Shown here piece after piece: positions 42,807-52,552 of a stretch of DNA of 64,000 nucleotides. A model generated the notes under the pieces. The model was given only the letters and a program-made list of their open reading frames with translations. It ran no database searches and was not told where the DNA came from. The stretch is from Halomonas sp. YLGW01. GTDB lineage: Bacteria; Pseudomonadota; Gammaproteobacteria; Pseudomonadales; Halomonadaceae. Made by a program: the position numbers and the translations under genes. The DNA is taken from assembly GCF_014840935.1 (NCBI RefSeq), contig NZ_CP062005.1:1798001-1862000 (forward strand). The letters run 5' to 3'. Each line of letters opens with the position of its first letter. Position 1 is the stretch's first letter.

Positions 42807-43892
42807 TTAACTGACCATATATACACTTGAGACTTTTTCACACATATCTTCCAAAGAAAAATTATTCAAATAAGCCATTCTCGACCTTTCACCCATCTTC
42901 ACCCTCAATTCTAAAGAAGATGAACGAGCAAAAGCATTCACAAGAGATGAAAAATCATTATTCTCTACTAAAATACCATTATCGTCATTAGCTACAAGCT
43001 CAGAAACACCGCCGACATTAGTTGCTACTACCATTTTTCCTGCACTCATCGCCTCAATAATTGCAAGAGGTAAAGCTTCGTAATTAGATATCAATGCAAC
43101 AACGTCTGCCTGCGACATCAAGAATTCTATATCTGACCGCTGACCTAGTAGCTTGATATCTGAAACCCTTTTGGGCGCAAGATCTGCGACAGTCTCCTTA
43201 AATTCATTACTATCTGTTCCTGCGCCACAAAGCCACAGCTCAGAATCAAAATCTAAGGAATTGAATACCTTCAGAATCATAGCGTGATTTTTCGCATCAC
43301 ATACTCTAGCAGGCATAAGGATTTTAAGAGGACCTGAGGAGGGCTCACTATTATGTTTTAAATCACGAACTCCATTATAAATCACCGCCCCCTCATATTC
43401 TTTTATGCCAAGCACTCCCTCCGCCTGAGATTTTACAGAATTAGAAACATAAATATAGTGAACATTGCTACATATTTTAGCTAAAACATACTCAATACAA
43501 AAAACTAATGTACGTGGTATAAGCCCCAAGCCTCTCCACCCCCAGCCATGAACAGTATAAATTGCACTAACAGTATTCTTCCATGCTATAACTCTACCTA
43601 ACATGGCAGCCTTGGAGCTATGACAGTGCACAACATCAGGTTTGTGTAGAGAAAATATTCTTTGTATTTTTTTTAGCGCTCGGAAATCATCAGACAGGTT
43701 AATACTACTTCTCAAATTCTCTACAATGTAAACATCAATACCAAGCTCACGTATTTTTTCGGCGACCGGACCTTCTTCACCAAACACTACAACAAAAACA
43801 AATTTCTCACGAAGCCCGTTCACAATACTATAAACATGTCTAGGAGCTCCCGCTTCATCTGCATTTGTACATATAACCATTATCTTTTTCAT
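42807..43892 (-). CDS. Glycosyltransferase family 4 protein
   Basis: 361 aa, two Rossmann-like halves (GT-B). Features: [20 protein letters not shown] at the start, [46 protein letters not shown] and the GT4 donor motif [24 protein letters not shown]. It adds one sugar to the lipid-linked repeat unit; donor and linkage cannot be told. Strongly AT-rich compared with gmd/fcl, suggesting transfer with the neighbouring glycosyltransferases. Confidence 0.88.
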   Translation of the reverse strand: MKKIMVICTNADEAGAPRHVYSIVNGLREKFVFVVVFGEEGPVAEKIRELGIDVYIVENLRSSINLSDDFRALKKIQRIFSLHKPDVVHCHSSKAAMLGRVIAWKNTVSAIYTVHGWGWRGLGLIPRTLVFCIEYVLAKICSNVHYIYVSNSVKSQAEGVLGIKEYEGAVIYNGVRDLKHNSEPSSGPLKILMPARVCDAKNHAMILKVFNSLDFDSELWLCGAGTDSNEFKETVADLAPKRVSDIKLLGQRSDIEFLMSQADVVALISNYEALPLAIIEAMSAGKMVVATNVGGVSELVANDDNGILVENNDFSSLVNAFARSSSLELRVKMGERSRMAYLNNFSLEDMCEKVSSVYMVS

Positions 43893-43950
43893 AAAACCAT
43901 CTTATCACAACAATGCTTATAGAAAAAAAGTGGAGCTCTACAGCTTGACT

Positions 43951-44709
43951 TTAGAGCATTGATCTAAATGAATTCCATAGAATCGATATCACTGATTTAA
44001 CATTTGGCTTTAAAAGGAATTCTCTAACAGCCAAACCTGCACACTCAGCATAAGCAAGGCTTGCCCCTTGAGATGAGTTTGAGTGAACCCTGTATCTTAT
44101 TAACTTTTCATCCAAATTATCCCACTTAACACCCAGTCGGTATAGACGAAGCCATAGATCGTAATCTTCAGAAGAAAAGCCAGAGTTGTAACCCCTAGCC
44201 ATAGTTATGAACGATTTTCTATACATAACGGATGGATGACAAAAGGGATTTTTCAACCTTACAAGCTTATTTATATCATCTCCTTTTGGATAAACTCTAC
44301 AACCTACGACATCACCATCCGGATCGATAATCCTTACATCACTACCCAACACATCAAGCCTACGCTCTTTAATAGCAGCAAGCTGCTTCCTTAATCGATC
44401 AGGCTCTGAAACATCATCTGCATCCATCCTAGCGACATATTCGCAATCAGTTAAAGAAAGCCCATAATTCAAGGAATAAGAGAGCTGAGGAATAGGAGTG
44501 GATACTACACGCAGCAAAGACTCATCAGAATATTTATACTCAAGTTCATTTTTTATTTTTTTAGCTTCTGAACCATTAGCGATAACTAAAACGTTATGAA
44601 TAACACCAACTTGTCTTATAGCACTATCAATTGCCTCATAGGTATACTTATCTATCCTGTGCAACCCTATAAGCACGCATACTTCAGCTTGACGTTTATC
44701 ACCCATCAT
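43951..44709 (-). CDS. Glycosyltransferase family 2 protein
   Basis: 252 aa, GT-A fold. VCVLIGLHRIDKYTYEAIDS start, then the metal-binding CEYVARMDADDVSEPDRLRK (D-x-D) and FCHPSVMYRKSF, SSEDYDLWLRL. Overlaps the fucosyltransferase gene by four bases. Donor unknown. AT-rich. Confidence 0.87.
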   Translation of the reverse strand: MMGDKRQAEVCVLIGLHRIDKYTYEAIDSAIRQVGVIHNVLVIANGSEAKKIKNELEYKYSDESLLRVVSTPIPQLSYSLNYGLSLTDCEYVARMDADDVSEPDRLRKQLAAIKERRLDVLGSDVRIIDPDGDVVGCRVYPKGDDINKLVRLKNPFCHPSVMYRKSFITMARGYNSGFSSEDYDLWLRLYRLGVKWDNLDEKLIRYRVHSNSSQGASLAYAECAGLAVREFLLKPNVKSVISILWNSFRSML

Positions 44710-45569
44710 TTATGAACACCAACCCAACTATCTAAAGAAGGATCCAAAGAAAACTTTTGCCTCTTGTCATACCAGGGGTACGGACAAACAACAATCTGGC
44801 CATCACTAGAGCCTAAATATGCTCCCCACCAACTAAAACTACTATTAGCTATAATATTATGTTTTGCCAAACTCATTAGCCAGAGATCCTCTTCCTGGCT
44901 ACCACCATTTACGTAGGAAACATCTCGCCCACTGAAGAGGCTTTCCATATTTTCCTCAACCCATTGTAGATCATCACTAAACACAAAGTACTTTGGCCTA
45001 CAAACTCTACCCTCAATATAATCCATAGCTTGTCTATAGTAATTCAAACCACAAATACCGTGGTTTTTTAAAGCCCTTTTATTACTAATATAGTCTCCAC
45101 GCCTCACATGGATAGCCACTGACGATTCATCCATTATAGCCTCGGAATAAAAAACAGATGAACTACTTATCTCCTTAGGAATGAAAACGCTTTTCAGCTC
45201 AGAAAAAATACCATCGAAGTATCTCCTACTCTGCCAATATCCAATCATCAAGGCGTAATCTTGTTTTTTCATCCCTGGAGAACCATACGCTTCATGCGCT
45301 ATTTTCAGGAACGGTATTTTAGATAACAAGGGTGCTTTCATGACTATATTTAAGACCCATCCAGGATACTTCCTACGCTCATCTTTCCCTATAACTTTTA
45401 AAGGATGAATATTCATATTATGGAGCCTAACCCCACCATGTTGTTCATCTTTACTGTACGAACGCGCATCTAACATCAATTCACAATTGTTTTCCCGCGC
45501 AAAACTTAAAGCAGCGGCATATTGAAAGAGCTGATTGCCCAGCCCTCCGTCCAGTCGAACAATAATCAC
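44706..45569 (-). CDS. Alpha-1,2-fucosyltransferase (GT11)
   Basis: 287 aa with the GT11 motifs: IIVRLDGGLGNQLFQYAAAL at the N-terminus, the donor-binding VAIHVRRGDYIS (H-x-R-R-G-D-Y), YFVFSDDLQWV and IIANSSFSWWGAYLG. Uses GDP-L-fucose, which gmd and fcl provide four genes downstream. Usual length. AT-rich; ATG start. Confidence 0.92.
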   Translation of the reverse strand: MIIVRLDGGLGNQLFQYAAALSFARENNCELMLDARSYSKDEQHGGVRLHNMNIHPLKVIGKDERRKYPGWVLNIVMKAPLLSKIPFLKIAHEAYGSPGMKKQDYALMIGYWQSRRYFDGIFSELKSVFIPKEISSSSVFYSEAIMDESSVAIHVRRGDYISNKRALKNHGICGLNYYRQAMDYIEGRVCRPKYFVFSDDLQWVEENMESLFSGRDVSYVNGGSQEEDLWLMSLAKHNIIANSSFSWWGAYLGSSDGQIVVCPYPWYDKRQKFSLDPSLDSWVGVHK

Positions 45570-45925
45570 TCAAACACCTCTATAAAGTTATAAATCATGT
45601 GGGAATTAGACACCTAGAAACCAACAAAACCATCAATAATGTTATGGGTCAATATTTAAAATTTACCGTCATTATAGACAAGAAGCCCAACATGAATTAG
45701 ATGAAAATGGCGAGACATATGTTTTCAACTATAACAAAACTATATTTAACCAACTCTTATTTCAAACCAGAGGGTAAGATGTCAACCTATAAACTCATTG
45801 TAAATAACAACTGGCTGCAAATATTGAGTGCAACACCTGATCGAATCGGCAAGGTGTTGTATCAGGGAAAACGCATGAAAAAACTTACACCGCTAGAATG
45901 TCCGCCAAGTAGGTCTCATCCAGCG
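45570..45925. other. AT-rich intergenic region with mobile-element debris
   Basis: About 350 bases upstream of the fucosyltransferase, probably containing its promoter. A plus-strand frame (45701-45973) crosses into IS sequence and is not credible. CAGGGAAAACGCAT followed by an A run at about 45868 recurs in reverse at about 51259-51279 in another IS-debris area. An inverted repeat CAACACCT/AGGTGTTG lies at about 45830-45860. Confidence 0.4.
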
Positions 45926-46004
45926 CTGATCTTGCCCAGCAACAGTGGACACCCCGTTAAGGCATTACACTGAACGAGGTGTCCACTGTTGCTGGGCAAG
46001 ATCA

Positions 46005-46005
<1 letters not shown>
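45926..46005. mobile_element. 78-bp IS3-derived miniature element (both ends, no transposase)
   Basis: Perfect inverted repeats of 28 bases (45926-45953 and 45978-46005) flank only 24 bases. Each arm starts TGATCTTGCCCAGCAACAGT outward-in and ends GGACACC, the terminal repeat of IS3-group elements (IS3 itself begins TGATCTTACCCAGCAATAGT). So the left and right ends survive with the whole transposase deleted, giving a MITE-like unit or strong hairpin. It abuts an IS30 relic. Confidence 0.75.
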
Positions 46006-46316
<311 letters not shown>

Positions 46317-46502
46317 CCTCTCTTGCTGCCAGCAGAGGATAACTCCTATAGCTCATCTGACCATCAGGGACCCTACGACTAGGGGGATATATTGCACCTG
46401 AACACGATTAGCATCGAGAGGAAAGACACTTACCCCTCTATGTTGGCTTGGGCTTTAACCCTGCATCATGAAACAACATATTTTACCAAATATACGGCAA
46501 CT
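46317..46502. other. Intergenic region downstream of the 397-aa gene
   Basis: 186 bases between the IS30 end and the stop of the glycosyltransferase-like gene. No frame with a ribosome site and no clear hairpin terminator. Confidence 0.3.
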
Positions 46503-47696
46503 TCAGCATTTTTTTTTACTATTATCAAGATAGCCAAAACATCTTTTTATCGCAAATTTAAATCTAAAAACCAGATTTAACAAACAGAACACTTTCAGTC
46601 CTTTGTAGCTTATGGGTTTCACATTCCGTTCAAAAAAAAGTTTATGGAAGACAACGTCTTCATGGAAAGACTCTGAATATAACTTGCTTTCCACTGAATG
46701 GAAATGACACCCTTTCTCTGTGAGATCTTGAACAATTCTCCCGAACTGGACATCATTCTGAGGTAAACCATAATTCTTAATGGGCAACTCGCCTAGCGAG
46801 AAACCATACGATTTATAGATCCACCTATATCTTTTAACTGGCTTACTGCTTAAAGAAGAAAATGGTTTAACTATAATAGTAGGCAATCCTGAACGAGCAC
46901 CATCCAATGCCGATGTACCCATGGCGAACATTACATCGTAGCTTTTTCTCAAGAAGTCACTCAATTGACTATAATCTACACTTTCTACAAAAAAGACAGG
47001 AAAACTAAAATGAGATTCTTTTATATAGCTTTTTAGCAATTCTAGTCCATCACCAGAACCAATAACTGTAAAGCTATTTATCAAAGAAACATCAGCATTG
47101 GTGCTGTTTATATCTTCAAGAAGACACATGAGTGGATGAACCTTAAAATCTGTACTCACCCTTCCTAACCAAACTGCTCGAAGCCCGCAACTTTTATCGT
47201 CTGCCTTTACTTTCTTTTCTTCATAAGCAGGAACAGGAACAGCAATGGGGTAAATAATTTCATCTATAGGCACACCATTGGTAATACGGCCGTTTAAATC
47301 ATAGAGCATTCCAGTATAGTCTGTGTATACTAAGCTTCGGGTTTCTATTAAGGCTTTTTGACACTTCTCAGCAAACTTGCTAATCAAAAACCCAAGAAAA
47401 AAGCTGTACTTACCGTTAGTGTTATATATAGATGCCTTAAAAGCACCATGGCCCATAGACCATATTAAAAAACCACTATCATCTTTGTAACACTTTACTA
47501 TTTTGTAGGAATCTTTCAACCTTGATGTTGGAAGAACAAATAAGTCAACATGCGGCTTACTGTCTACCAATTGACTCTCATCAATAACATTCACACCATT
47601 TTCAAACAACCAGCCCTCAGCTCGTTTTAGTAAGCTGTCAGTACCTCCATATTCACATTGATAAAGAAAACAAATAGAATTCACTGGCATACTCAC
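46503..47696 (-). CDS. Putative glycosyltransferase (GT-B, GT4-like)
   Basis: 397 aa (GTG at 47696; an ATG two codons later at 47690 is equally possible). Two-domain appearance: an N-terminal half with ICFLYQCEYGGTDSLLKRAE and LFVLPTSRLKDSYKIVKCY, then AVWLGRVSTDFKVHPLMCLL, SFTVIGSGDGLELLKSYI and ALDGARSGLPTIIVKPFSS at the donor-binding side. The E-x7-E GT4 motif is weak (TSALDGARSGLPTI). Very AT-rich, isolated between IS relics; acts presumably on the same repeat unit. Donor and linkage unknown. Confidence 0.65.
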   Translation of the reverse strand: MSMPVNSICFLYQCEYGGTDSLLKRAEGWLFENGVNVIDESQLVDSKPHVDLFVLPTSRLKDSYKIVKCYKDDSGFLIWSMGHGAFKASIYNTNGKYSFFLGFLISKFAEKCQKALIETRSLVYTDYTGMLYDLNGRITNGVPIDEIIYPIAVPVPAYEEKKVKADDKSCGLRAVWLGRVSTDFKVHPLMCLLEDINSTNADVSLINSFTVIGSGDGLELLKSYIKESHFSFPVFFVESVDYSQLSDFLRKSYDVMFAMGTSALDGARSGLPTIIVKPFSSLSSKPVKRYRWIYKSYGFSLGELPIKNYGLPQNDVQFGRIVQDLTEKGCHFHSVESKLYSESFHEDVVFHKLFFERNVKPISYKGLKVFCLLNLVFRFKFAIKRCFGYLDNSKKKC

Positions 47697-47726
47697 TTTA
47701 GTTATTTAACAATTCACGCAGCGCTG

Positions 47727-47868
47727 ATAAAGTCCAAGTGCAACGCTATTGAAGGATACTCGGTCCACCAAAGGATTTCTTTAGCACCGCGACAAAAACT
47801 TCCAGCTGCGTTCGCCAATCCAGTGTCTTGCGCGGCCGAGTGTTCAGTAAATCGGCAATTTCATCTTA
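47727..47868 (-). pseudogene. IS30-family 3' relic
   Basis: The minus strand reads IADLLNTRPRKTLDWRT then LEVFVAVLKKSFGGPSI, matching the C-terminus of the IS30 transposase at 7642-8652 (IADSLNTRPRQTLDWRTPLE). Part of the right terminal repeat (GTCCAAGTGCAACGCTATTG) follows. Only this 140-base end remains. Confidence 0.78.
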
Positions 47869-47869
47869 G

Positions 47870-48120
47870 TGATCTTGTACAGCAGATGTGGACACTGATC
47901 TAAGCGATCATTCGGGCCTCAAAGACCTCTGGGCTGATCATCCCGATCACCCTGCGCCAGCGCTGCCGGTTGTAGTCTATCTCGATGTACTCTAACATTT
48001 GGCACCAAATGGCGTTCTGGGTTTTGAAACGCTCACCATTGATCGCCTCGACCTTCAGGCTGTGGAAGAAGTTCTCAACACACGCGTTATCTTAACAGCA
48101 GCCTTTGGCGCTCATGCTAC
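47870..48120 (-). pseudogene. IS3-group OrfB 3' relic with terminal repeat
   Basis: The terminal repeat TGATCTTGTACAGCAGATGT begins at 47870, then on the minus strand comes the OrfB end: NACVENFFHSLKVEAINGER and EYIEIDYNRQRWRRVIGM then ISPEVFEA, the familiar D-N-A-x-x-E-x-F-F and Y-N-x-x-R-R tail. A stop at MSAKGCC*DN and the lack of upstream sequence make it dead. The same repeat type forms the ends of the miniature element at 45926-46005. Confidence 0.78.
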
Positions 48121-48223
48121 AAGTGAGTTGATATTCCAGGATGCAAAGCGAAGAATATGTCATGGGTACAACGCATTGTCGATTAGATCAGGTATTGCAC
48201 TCAGAGTTTCCGGCCAAGCTTTG

Positions 48224-49585
48224 TTAAGATGAAGAGTGAGCTGGATGAACCACTAATAAACACCTAAACGCATAGCTAGCCGCAAGTGTTAGAATTAATA
48301 CTGCGAAGAACTTAACCAGAAGATCATACGAACCACTTCGAGCGAAATATATCAAATTAGGAATGGTCAGAAAAAGAATAAGGCCATGCAGTTTACCGTC
48401 TTGAACAGAGAATTCACCCTTAAGATATTTAGCCCTAACTTGTGATATAAAATCAAGGTATTTAAGCAGCGACCCCAGAGTTAGACAAAAAGCCAATGAG
48501 GGAAGGAGACCCAAGTAATATATCTCAGCAAAGAAGCTACTAGCAAATCCTCCGTACTCCCAGTAAACACCTCTTGACCTGTCAACACATTGCCCAAAAT
48601 CAGTACTAGAGAAAAAATAATCGTATATTTTTATGCATGACCTCAACTCATCTGTGAAATTAACAGCACCATATAAAACCTCAAATGTCGCACCTTGTTG
48701 GTGAAATGTCTTATACAATACATCAAAAACCCCATCGTAAATCTTAATCCCAAGCCTGTACTCAATCACTGCAGATGATATATAAACAACAAATAAAGCG
48801 ATCAGAGACAATCCCGCAATATTAATACTTCTCTTCTCAGCCAGAAAATATAGATACATGAAGAAGTATGCGACTGCATAACCCCTCAGACCAACAAACA
48901 AGAAACCGACTCCGCCCAAAGCCAAAATTAATGCACCAAGATTATATTTAGCAGAGTGGCCAGATAGTAAAAGGTAAGCGATTATACAGTATTTAGCGTA
49001 AAAAAAATACTTAATATGGTTGCTAAACCCCTCTTTGCCTGCAAGCTCAAAATAGCTATAATCCCCAAGCAATAACGATGCCTGATAAGATTTATATAAA
49101 AATACGAAAACCAAAAAAAACGCAAAAAACAAGAAAAGACTTGAAAACTCCTTCCTTAAAATACGCCCACTGGGCACCTTAGGCAAAAACCTATCTATTT
49201 TTTTTGCAGGGAAAATACAATAGCCAAACACAATAACTGAAAGGCAAAAAGACAAAAAGATGACTGGCTTAACTTCATCTCCATGGTTCAGAACAATTCC
49301 AGCCTCCACCAACTCCCCATTAAAAAAAATAGACAAGATAGGCCTTGCTAAAATAAAGACGACCACGGACAAAATAAAAAAACCCACTGGGGAAATTATT
49401 TTTTTATTGAGCGAAAAACCAGATAAGCTTAATAGCAAAACAAGACAATACAGTACAAAAAAAGATCCCCCCCCCCCATCACCCCCCAAAAAAAGGAAAG
49501 CAAAGAAGAACACCACAAGTGCTAAAAAAGAACAGCACAGTAAAATAAAAAGGGAATAACTTCTGTTTGAATTAACCATACTCAT
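48224..49585 (-). CDS. wzy: O-antigen/capsule polymerase (Wzy)
   Basis: 453 aa with about ten to twelve hydrophobic segments (for example LFILLCCSFLALVVFFFAFL, FFVLYCLVLLLSLSGF, VFILARPILSIFF, LFLFFAFFLVFVFLYKSY) and a large periplasmic loop near residues 290-350 (LYKTFHQQGATFEVLYGAVN, YWEYGGF). Wzy proteins show little sequence identity, so the call rests on topology, size and place between Wzx and glycosyltransferases. An 11-base C tract (G on the coding strand) lies at 49467-49477, about codon 36-39 (GGDGGGGSF). Slippage there would truncate the protein. Highly AT-rich otherwise. Confidence 0.8.
   Translation of the reverse strand: MSMVNSNRSYSLFILLCCSFLALVVFFFAFLFLGGDGGGGSFFVLYCLVLLLSLSGFSLNKKIISPVGFFILSVVVFILARPILSIFFNGELVEAGIVLNHGDEVKPVIFLSFCLSVIVFGYCIFPAKKIDRFLPKVPSGRILRKEFSSLFLFFAFFLVFVFLYKSYQASLLLGDYSYFELAGKEGFSNHIKYFFYAKYCIIAYLLLSGHSAKYNLGALILALGGVGFLFVGLRGYAVAYFFMYLYFLAEKRSINIAGLSLIALFVVYISSAVIEYRLGIKIYDGVFDVLYKTFHQQGATFEVLYGAVNFTDELRSCIKIYDYFFSSTDFGQCVDRSRGVYWEYGGFASSFFAEIYYLGLLPSLAFCLTLGSLLKYLDFISQVRAKYLKGEFSVQDGKLHGLILFLTIPNLIYFARSGSYDLLVKFFAVLILTLAASYAFRCLLVVHPAHSSS
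49467..49477. repeat. Poly-C (11) tract inside wzy
   Basis: Eleven C bases on the plus strand, reading as G11 in the coding strand, followed by ATCA and a further C6 (49482-49487) and A7. Such long G/C homopolymers are rare in AT-rich coding sequence and are the usual basis of slipped-strand phase variation in surface polysaccharide genes. Confidence 0.9.
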
Positions 49586-49676
49586 AAACTCTTGAAATGC
49601 ATCTTTGTTCGTAAAAAAATTGAAAGGATATACTCCCGCTATATTTCTAAAAATCCGGCCTGATTTTTGGCATTAA

Positions 49677-50783
49677 AGCCTGAATTCATAGAGTAATCGC
49701 AGCACTTTGGACCACGAGGTAGAGGCGGGAGGGGCAGCGCCGGTACCCTTCTCGGCTCACCTACCAAAGTGAAGCAGAGCATGGGATACCGACAGCTGAC
49801 CCAGACCCAACGATACCAGATCTATGCCCGTCATGACTTGGGCATGAGCCGACGTCAGATCGCCAGAGAGCTTGGCATCCACAACAGCACGGTCAGCCGG
49901 GAACTGCGCCGTAACGCCACCGACAGCGGTTACGATCCTGAGCAGGCGCAGTCCTGCAGTGATCATCGGCGACGCACTTCCTGGAAGTGGACGAAGCGCT
50001 TGCCCAGCATGATTGCCGCTGTCGTCGACCGGCTGCGAGAGGAATGGAGCCCAGAGCAGATCAGCGGTTTCATGGCCCCCTTGTCTGGCGTCGGCGTCAG
50101 TCACCAGTGGATCTATTCCTTAATCTGGGATGACAAGGCCCGCGGTGGCGAGCTCTGGAAGCACCTCCGCCAGCCCAAGCGGCGCAGCAAGCACCGGGCT
50201 CAAGCCAAGAGCGCAGGACTTGGTAAGATTCCCAACCGCGTGGGCATCGAGCATCGCGCGGCTGAGATCGATGACAGGCGCTTTATCGGGCACTGGGAGG
50301 GTGACACCGTGGTCCAGGGGCACAAGCAGTCGGGCCTGGTCACGCTGGTCGAGCGACGTAGCGGCTATCTGCTGGCGGCACGGTTGCCCAAGCTTTCGGC
50401 GGAGCTGACGCAAAGGGCCATGATTCGGCTGCTAAAACCTCGCCGCGGTGCTGTCCAGACCATCACCCTGGACAACGGCTCGGAATTCGCTGATCACGAG
50501 ACCGTAGCCCAGGCGGTAACGGCAGCGACTTACTTCTGCGATCCCTACTGCTCCGGGCAGCGTGGGACCAATGAGAACACCAATGGCCTGATACGACAGT
50601 ACTTCCCCAAGGGAACGGACTTTCGACAGGTCACCGATGCCAAGCTGCGCAAGGTGGTCGAGAAGCTGAATGACCGACCCCGAAAGCGTCTCGGCTATCG
50701 CACACCGGCACAGGTGTTCCTGGGGGAATATTCAGGCGCCCTGGATACCGCAGGTGCTGCGCTTGTTGCTTGAATTCAGGAAG
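49677..50783 (+). mobile_element. IS30-family element, second type, complete
   Basis: One intact transposase between inverted ends including GCCTGAATTCA at about 49678 and TGAATTCAGG at about 50771. It differs strongly from the IS30 at 7590. It lies between wzy and the wzx side of the locus. Exact ends are uncertain by several bases. Confidence 0.8.
49769..50773 (+). CDS. IS30-family transposase
   Basis: 334 aa. Two HTH stretches (YRQLTQTQRYQIYARHDLGM, SRRQIARELGIHNSTVSREL) and the IS30 rve domain: FIGHWEGDTVVQGHKQSGL, ITLDNGSEFADHE and YCSGQRGTNENTNGLIRQYF for the DDE triad. ATG start; an alternative is four codons later. No damage. Confidence 0.9.
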   Translation: MKQSMGYRQLTQTQRYQIYARHDLGMSRRQIARELGIHNSTVSRELRRNATDSGYDPEQAQSCSDHRRRTSWKWTKRLPSMIAAVVDRLREEWSPEQISGFMAPLSGVGVSHQWIYSLIWDDKARGGELWKHLRQPKRRSKHRAQAKSAGLGKIPNRVGIEHRAAEIDDRRFIGHWEGDTVVQGHKQSGLVTLVERRSGYLLAARLPKLSAELTQRAMIRLLKPRRGAVQTITLDNGSEFADHETVAQAVTAATYFCDPYCSGQRGTNENTNGLIRQYFPKGTDFRQVTDAKLRKVVEKLNDRPRKRLGYRTPAQVFLGEYSGALDTAGAALVA

Positions 50784-50800
50784 TACATAGACAATCGCTA

Positions 50801-51070
50801 GGTTCTGTCTGATAAGTCGGCACGCAAGCAAGGCATATCATTGCCCCGAAACTGCTGGCCAACTTGTCGTACCGGGTGCAGACCCGGTGCAGTTTCTTAA
50901 TCCAGCCGGAACAGCGCTCGATGATGTTTCGCTCTCATTAGCGAGGCTTATCGAAGCCCCGCGGAGCGCCAGGACGCGGTTTTCGCTTCATCTTGCGCCG
51001 GGCAATGATTGGCTTCATACGGTGCTGGTCGCTGTAGCGACGCAACGGTTCGCTGTCATATCCCTTTTCA
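50801..51070 (-). pseudogene. IS5-family (IS427-like) relic
   Basis: Begins with the terminal repeat GGTTCTGTCTGATAAGT at 50801, then on the minus strand comes the transposase C-terminal part (ERNIIERCSGWIKKLHRVCT-like, RYDKLASSF-like), matching the element at 1-863 with several stops and frameshifts. Confidence 0.72.
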
Positions 51071-51286
51071 CCGCACGACGGTTAAAAAGTATATCCGACA
51101 GCTGATGCTAAACTTTCCAAGCCTAGCGGAAGACGGGAACGATCGATAAGTGGTGCATAAGAGATAGTGTCAGCATCGGGTCATCCATGAGCAAAAGCTG
51201 TTAGATGACCACATTAGCTCCTACTGGTAAATCGCCACGAAGCCCGTCGTAGAGCAGTTTTTTATGCGTTTTCCCTGGTAGTTAAT
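51071..51286. other. Decayed sequence after wzx
   Basis: About 215 bases of mixed composition with stops in all frames. A minus-strand stretch reads LLYDGLRGDLPVGANVVI, probably a transposase fragment of unknown type. No terminator for wzx is clear. Confidence 0.3.
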
Positions 51287-52552
51287 TTAGCCAGGATCCG
51301 AAAAATAACAAAAGAATCTATATCTCATACACCAGATCATAACCAAAAGATATAGGCTGTAATTAAGCGCAAATGCGTAAGTAACGCCAACAAGCCCAAA
51401 CTCATTGACAAAGAGAAAGGTTAGTAGAATAAATAGACCTGAAAAAACAAGTTCGGTAAGAATAAACAACTTAGTCATAGCCTTTGCCAACATCATATAG
51501 GCTAAAAGCCACCCAGCCAACTTAATCACATCTCCTACAAGTTGCCAAGCGAACAATGCACGCATAGGGGTAAAACTTGGACTAAACAATAACCAAATAA
51601 TAAAATCCTTAAGTAGGTAAATCGTTACAGCCATCACCATCACAACAGGCATGATAAGCTTATACCCTGCAAGAAGTTCTTGCACAATCTTTTTTTTATC
51701 ATTAATTTCAGATAAACGAGGAAGATAGTAGATACCAAGTGTCGTTGTAACCACCATTAAGTACATTGAGGAAATATACCAAATAGCCTGCCAGTAACCA
51801 GCTTTTTCCCATCCTAGAGTCTCACCTAGATAATTACGTATAACAAGATGGGATATGGGAACAGCCGTAGCAGTAGTAATCGCCATCGCTGAGTAACGAA
51901 ATAATTTCTTTGCTTGAGCTAAATCAAATTTTCTCTTGAATGTTTGTAGCTTAACTATTGCATGATTGCGCAAGTGCCAAATCACTAAAGCCAATACTAT
52001 CGATTGGTTTGTGACCAACGCCACCAAAGCGCCATCCAAACCGAAGTAAACAACTAACAATGTGGTATAAAAGAGGCTAAAAGTATTTTGAGCAACATTT
52101 ATAAGAACAAAGTTCTTTACTTCTTTCAAGCCATTGACAATAGACAAAAGAAGCTGATTGATCACAAATAGAACTATCGTGCAACCGAACAAAACAAAAA
52201 TGTAGGAAAATTCGGCGCTTTCAAGAAATTGTTGTGCGGCAAAGTGAGAAAAGATAATCAGGCCAAGCCCCACGATCAGCGAGCATACTAACGATATCCG
52301 TGCAGCAGTTGCGAGAAGCGGGATGAGTTGTTCACCATCTACACCGTATTGAGCTGTATATTTAGTAACACCTGTATTGATACCACCCTGAGCCATAGTC
52401 ATGGACAGCTGCATTATATTTTGAAACTGGCCGATTACTGCCAAGCCAGAAGGCCCAACAAATACTGACACTGCCTTGTTAATAGAAAGGCCTGCCAAGA
52501 TTTTAACTGTTGTGGCAATCAGGCTTAGAAAAGATGTTTTAATAAGTGTCAT
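51287..52552 (-). CDS. wzx: Wzx-type polysaccharide flippase (WzxE/O-antigen translocase-like)
   Basis: 421 aa, about 12 membrane helices. N-terminus [40 protein letters not shown] and then [14 protein letters not shown] are typical of the WzxE branch. It flips undecaprenyl-linked repeat units across the inner membrane. Overlaps fdtB by four bases, so it belongs to the rml-fdt operon. The end (CYFSDPG) lies next to IS debris; loss of a few terminal residues is possible. Confidence 0.9.
   Translation of the reverse strand: MTLIKTSFLSLIATTVKILAGLSINKAVSVFVGPSGLAVIGQFQNIMQLSMTMAQGGINTGVTKYTAQYGVDGEQLIPLLATAARISLVCSLIVGLGLIIFSHFAAQQFLESAEFSYIFVLFGCTIVLFVINQLLLSIVNGLKEVKNFVLINVAQNTFSLFYTTLLVVYFGLDGALVALVTNQSIVLALVIWHLRNHAIVKLQTFKRKFDLAQAKKLFRYSAMAITTATAVPISHLVIRNYLGETLGWEKAGYWQAIWYISSMYLMVVTTTLGIYYLPRLSEINDKKKIVQELLAGYKLIMPVVMVMAVTIYLLKDFIIWLLFSPSFTPMRALFAWQLVGDVIKLAGWLLAYMMLAKAMTKLFILTELVFSGLFILLTFLFVNEFGLVGVTYAFALNYSLYLLVMIWCMRYRFFCYFSDPG

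Noticed and set aside
45701-45973. 90-codon plus-strand frame
   Set aside because: It crosses AT-rich spacer and runs into the miniature IS3 end; no ribosome site and no plausible product.
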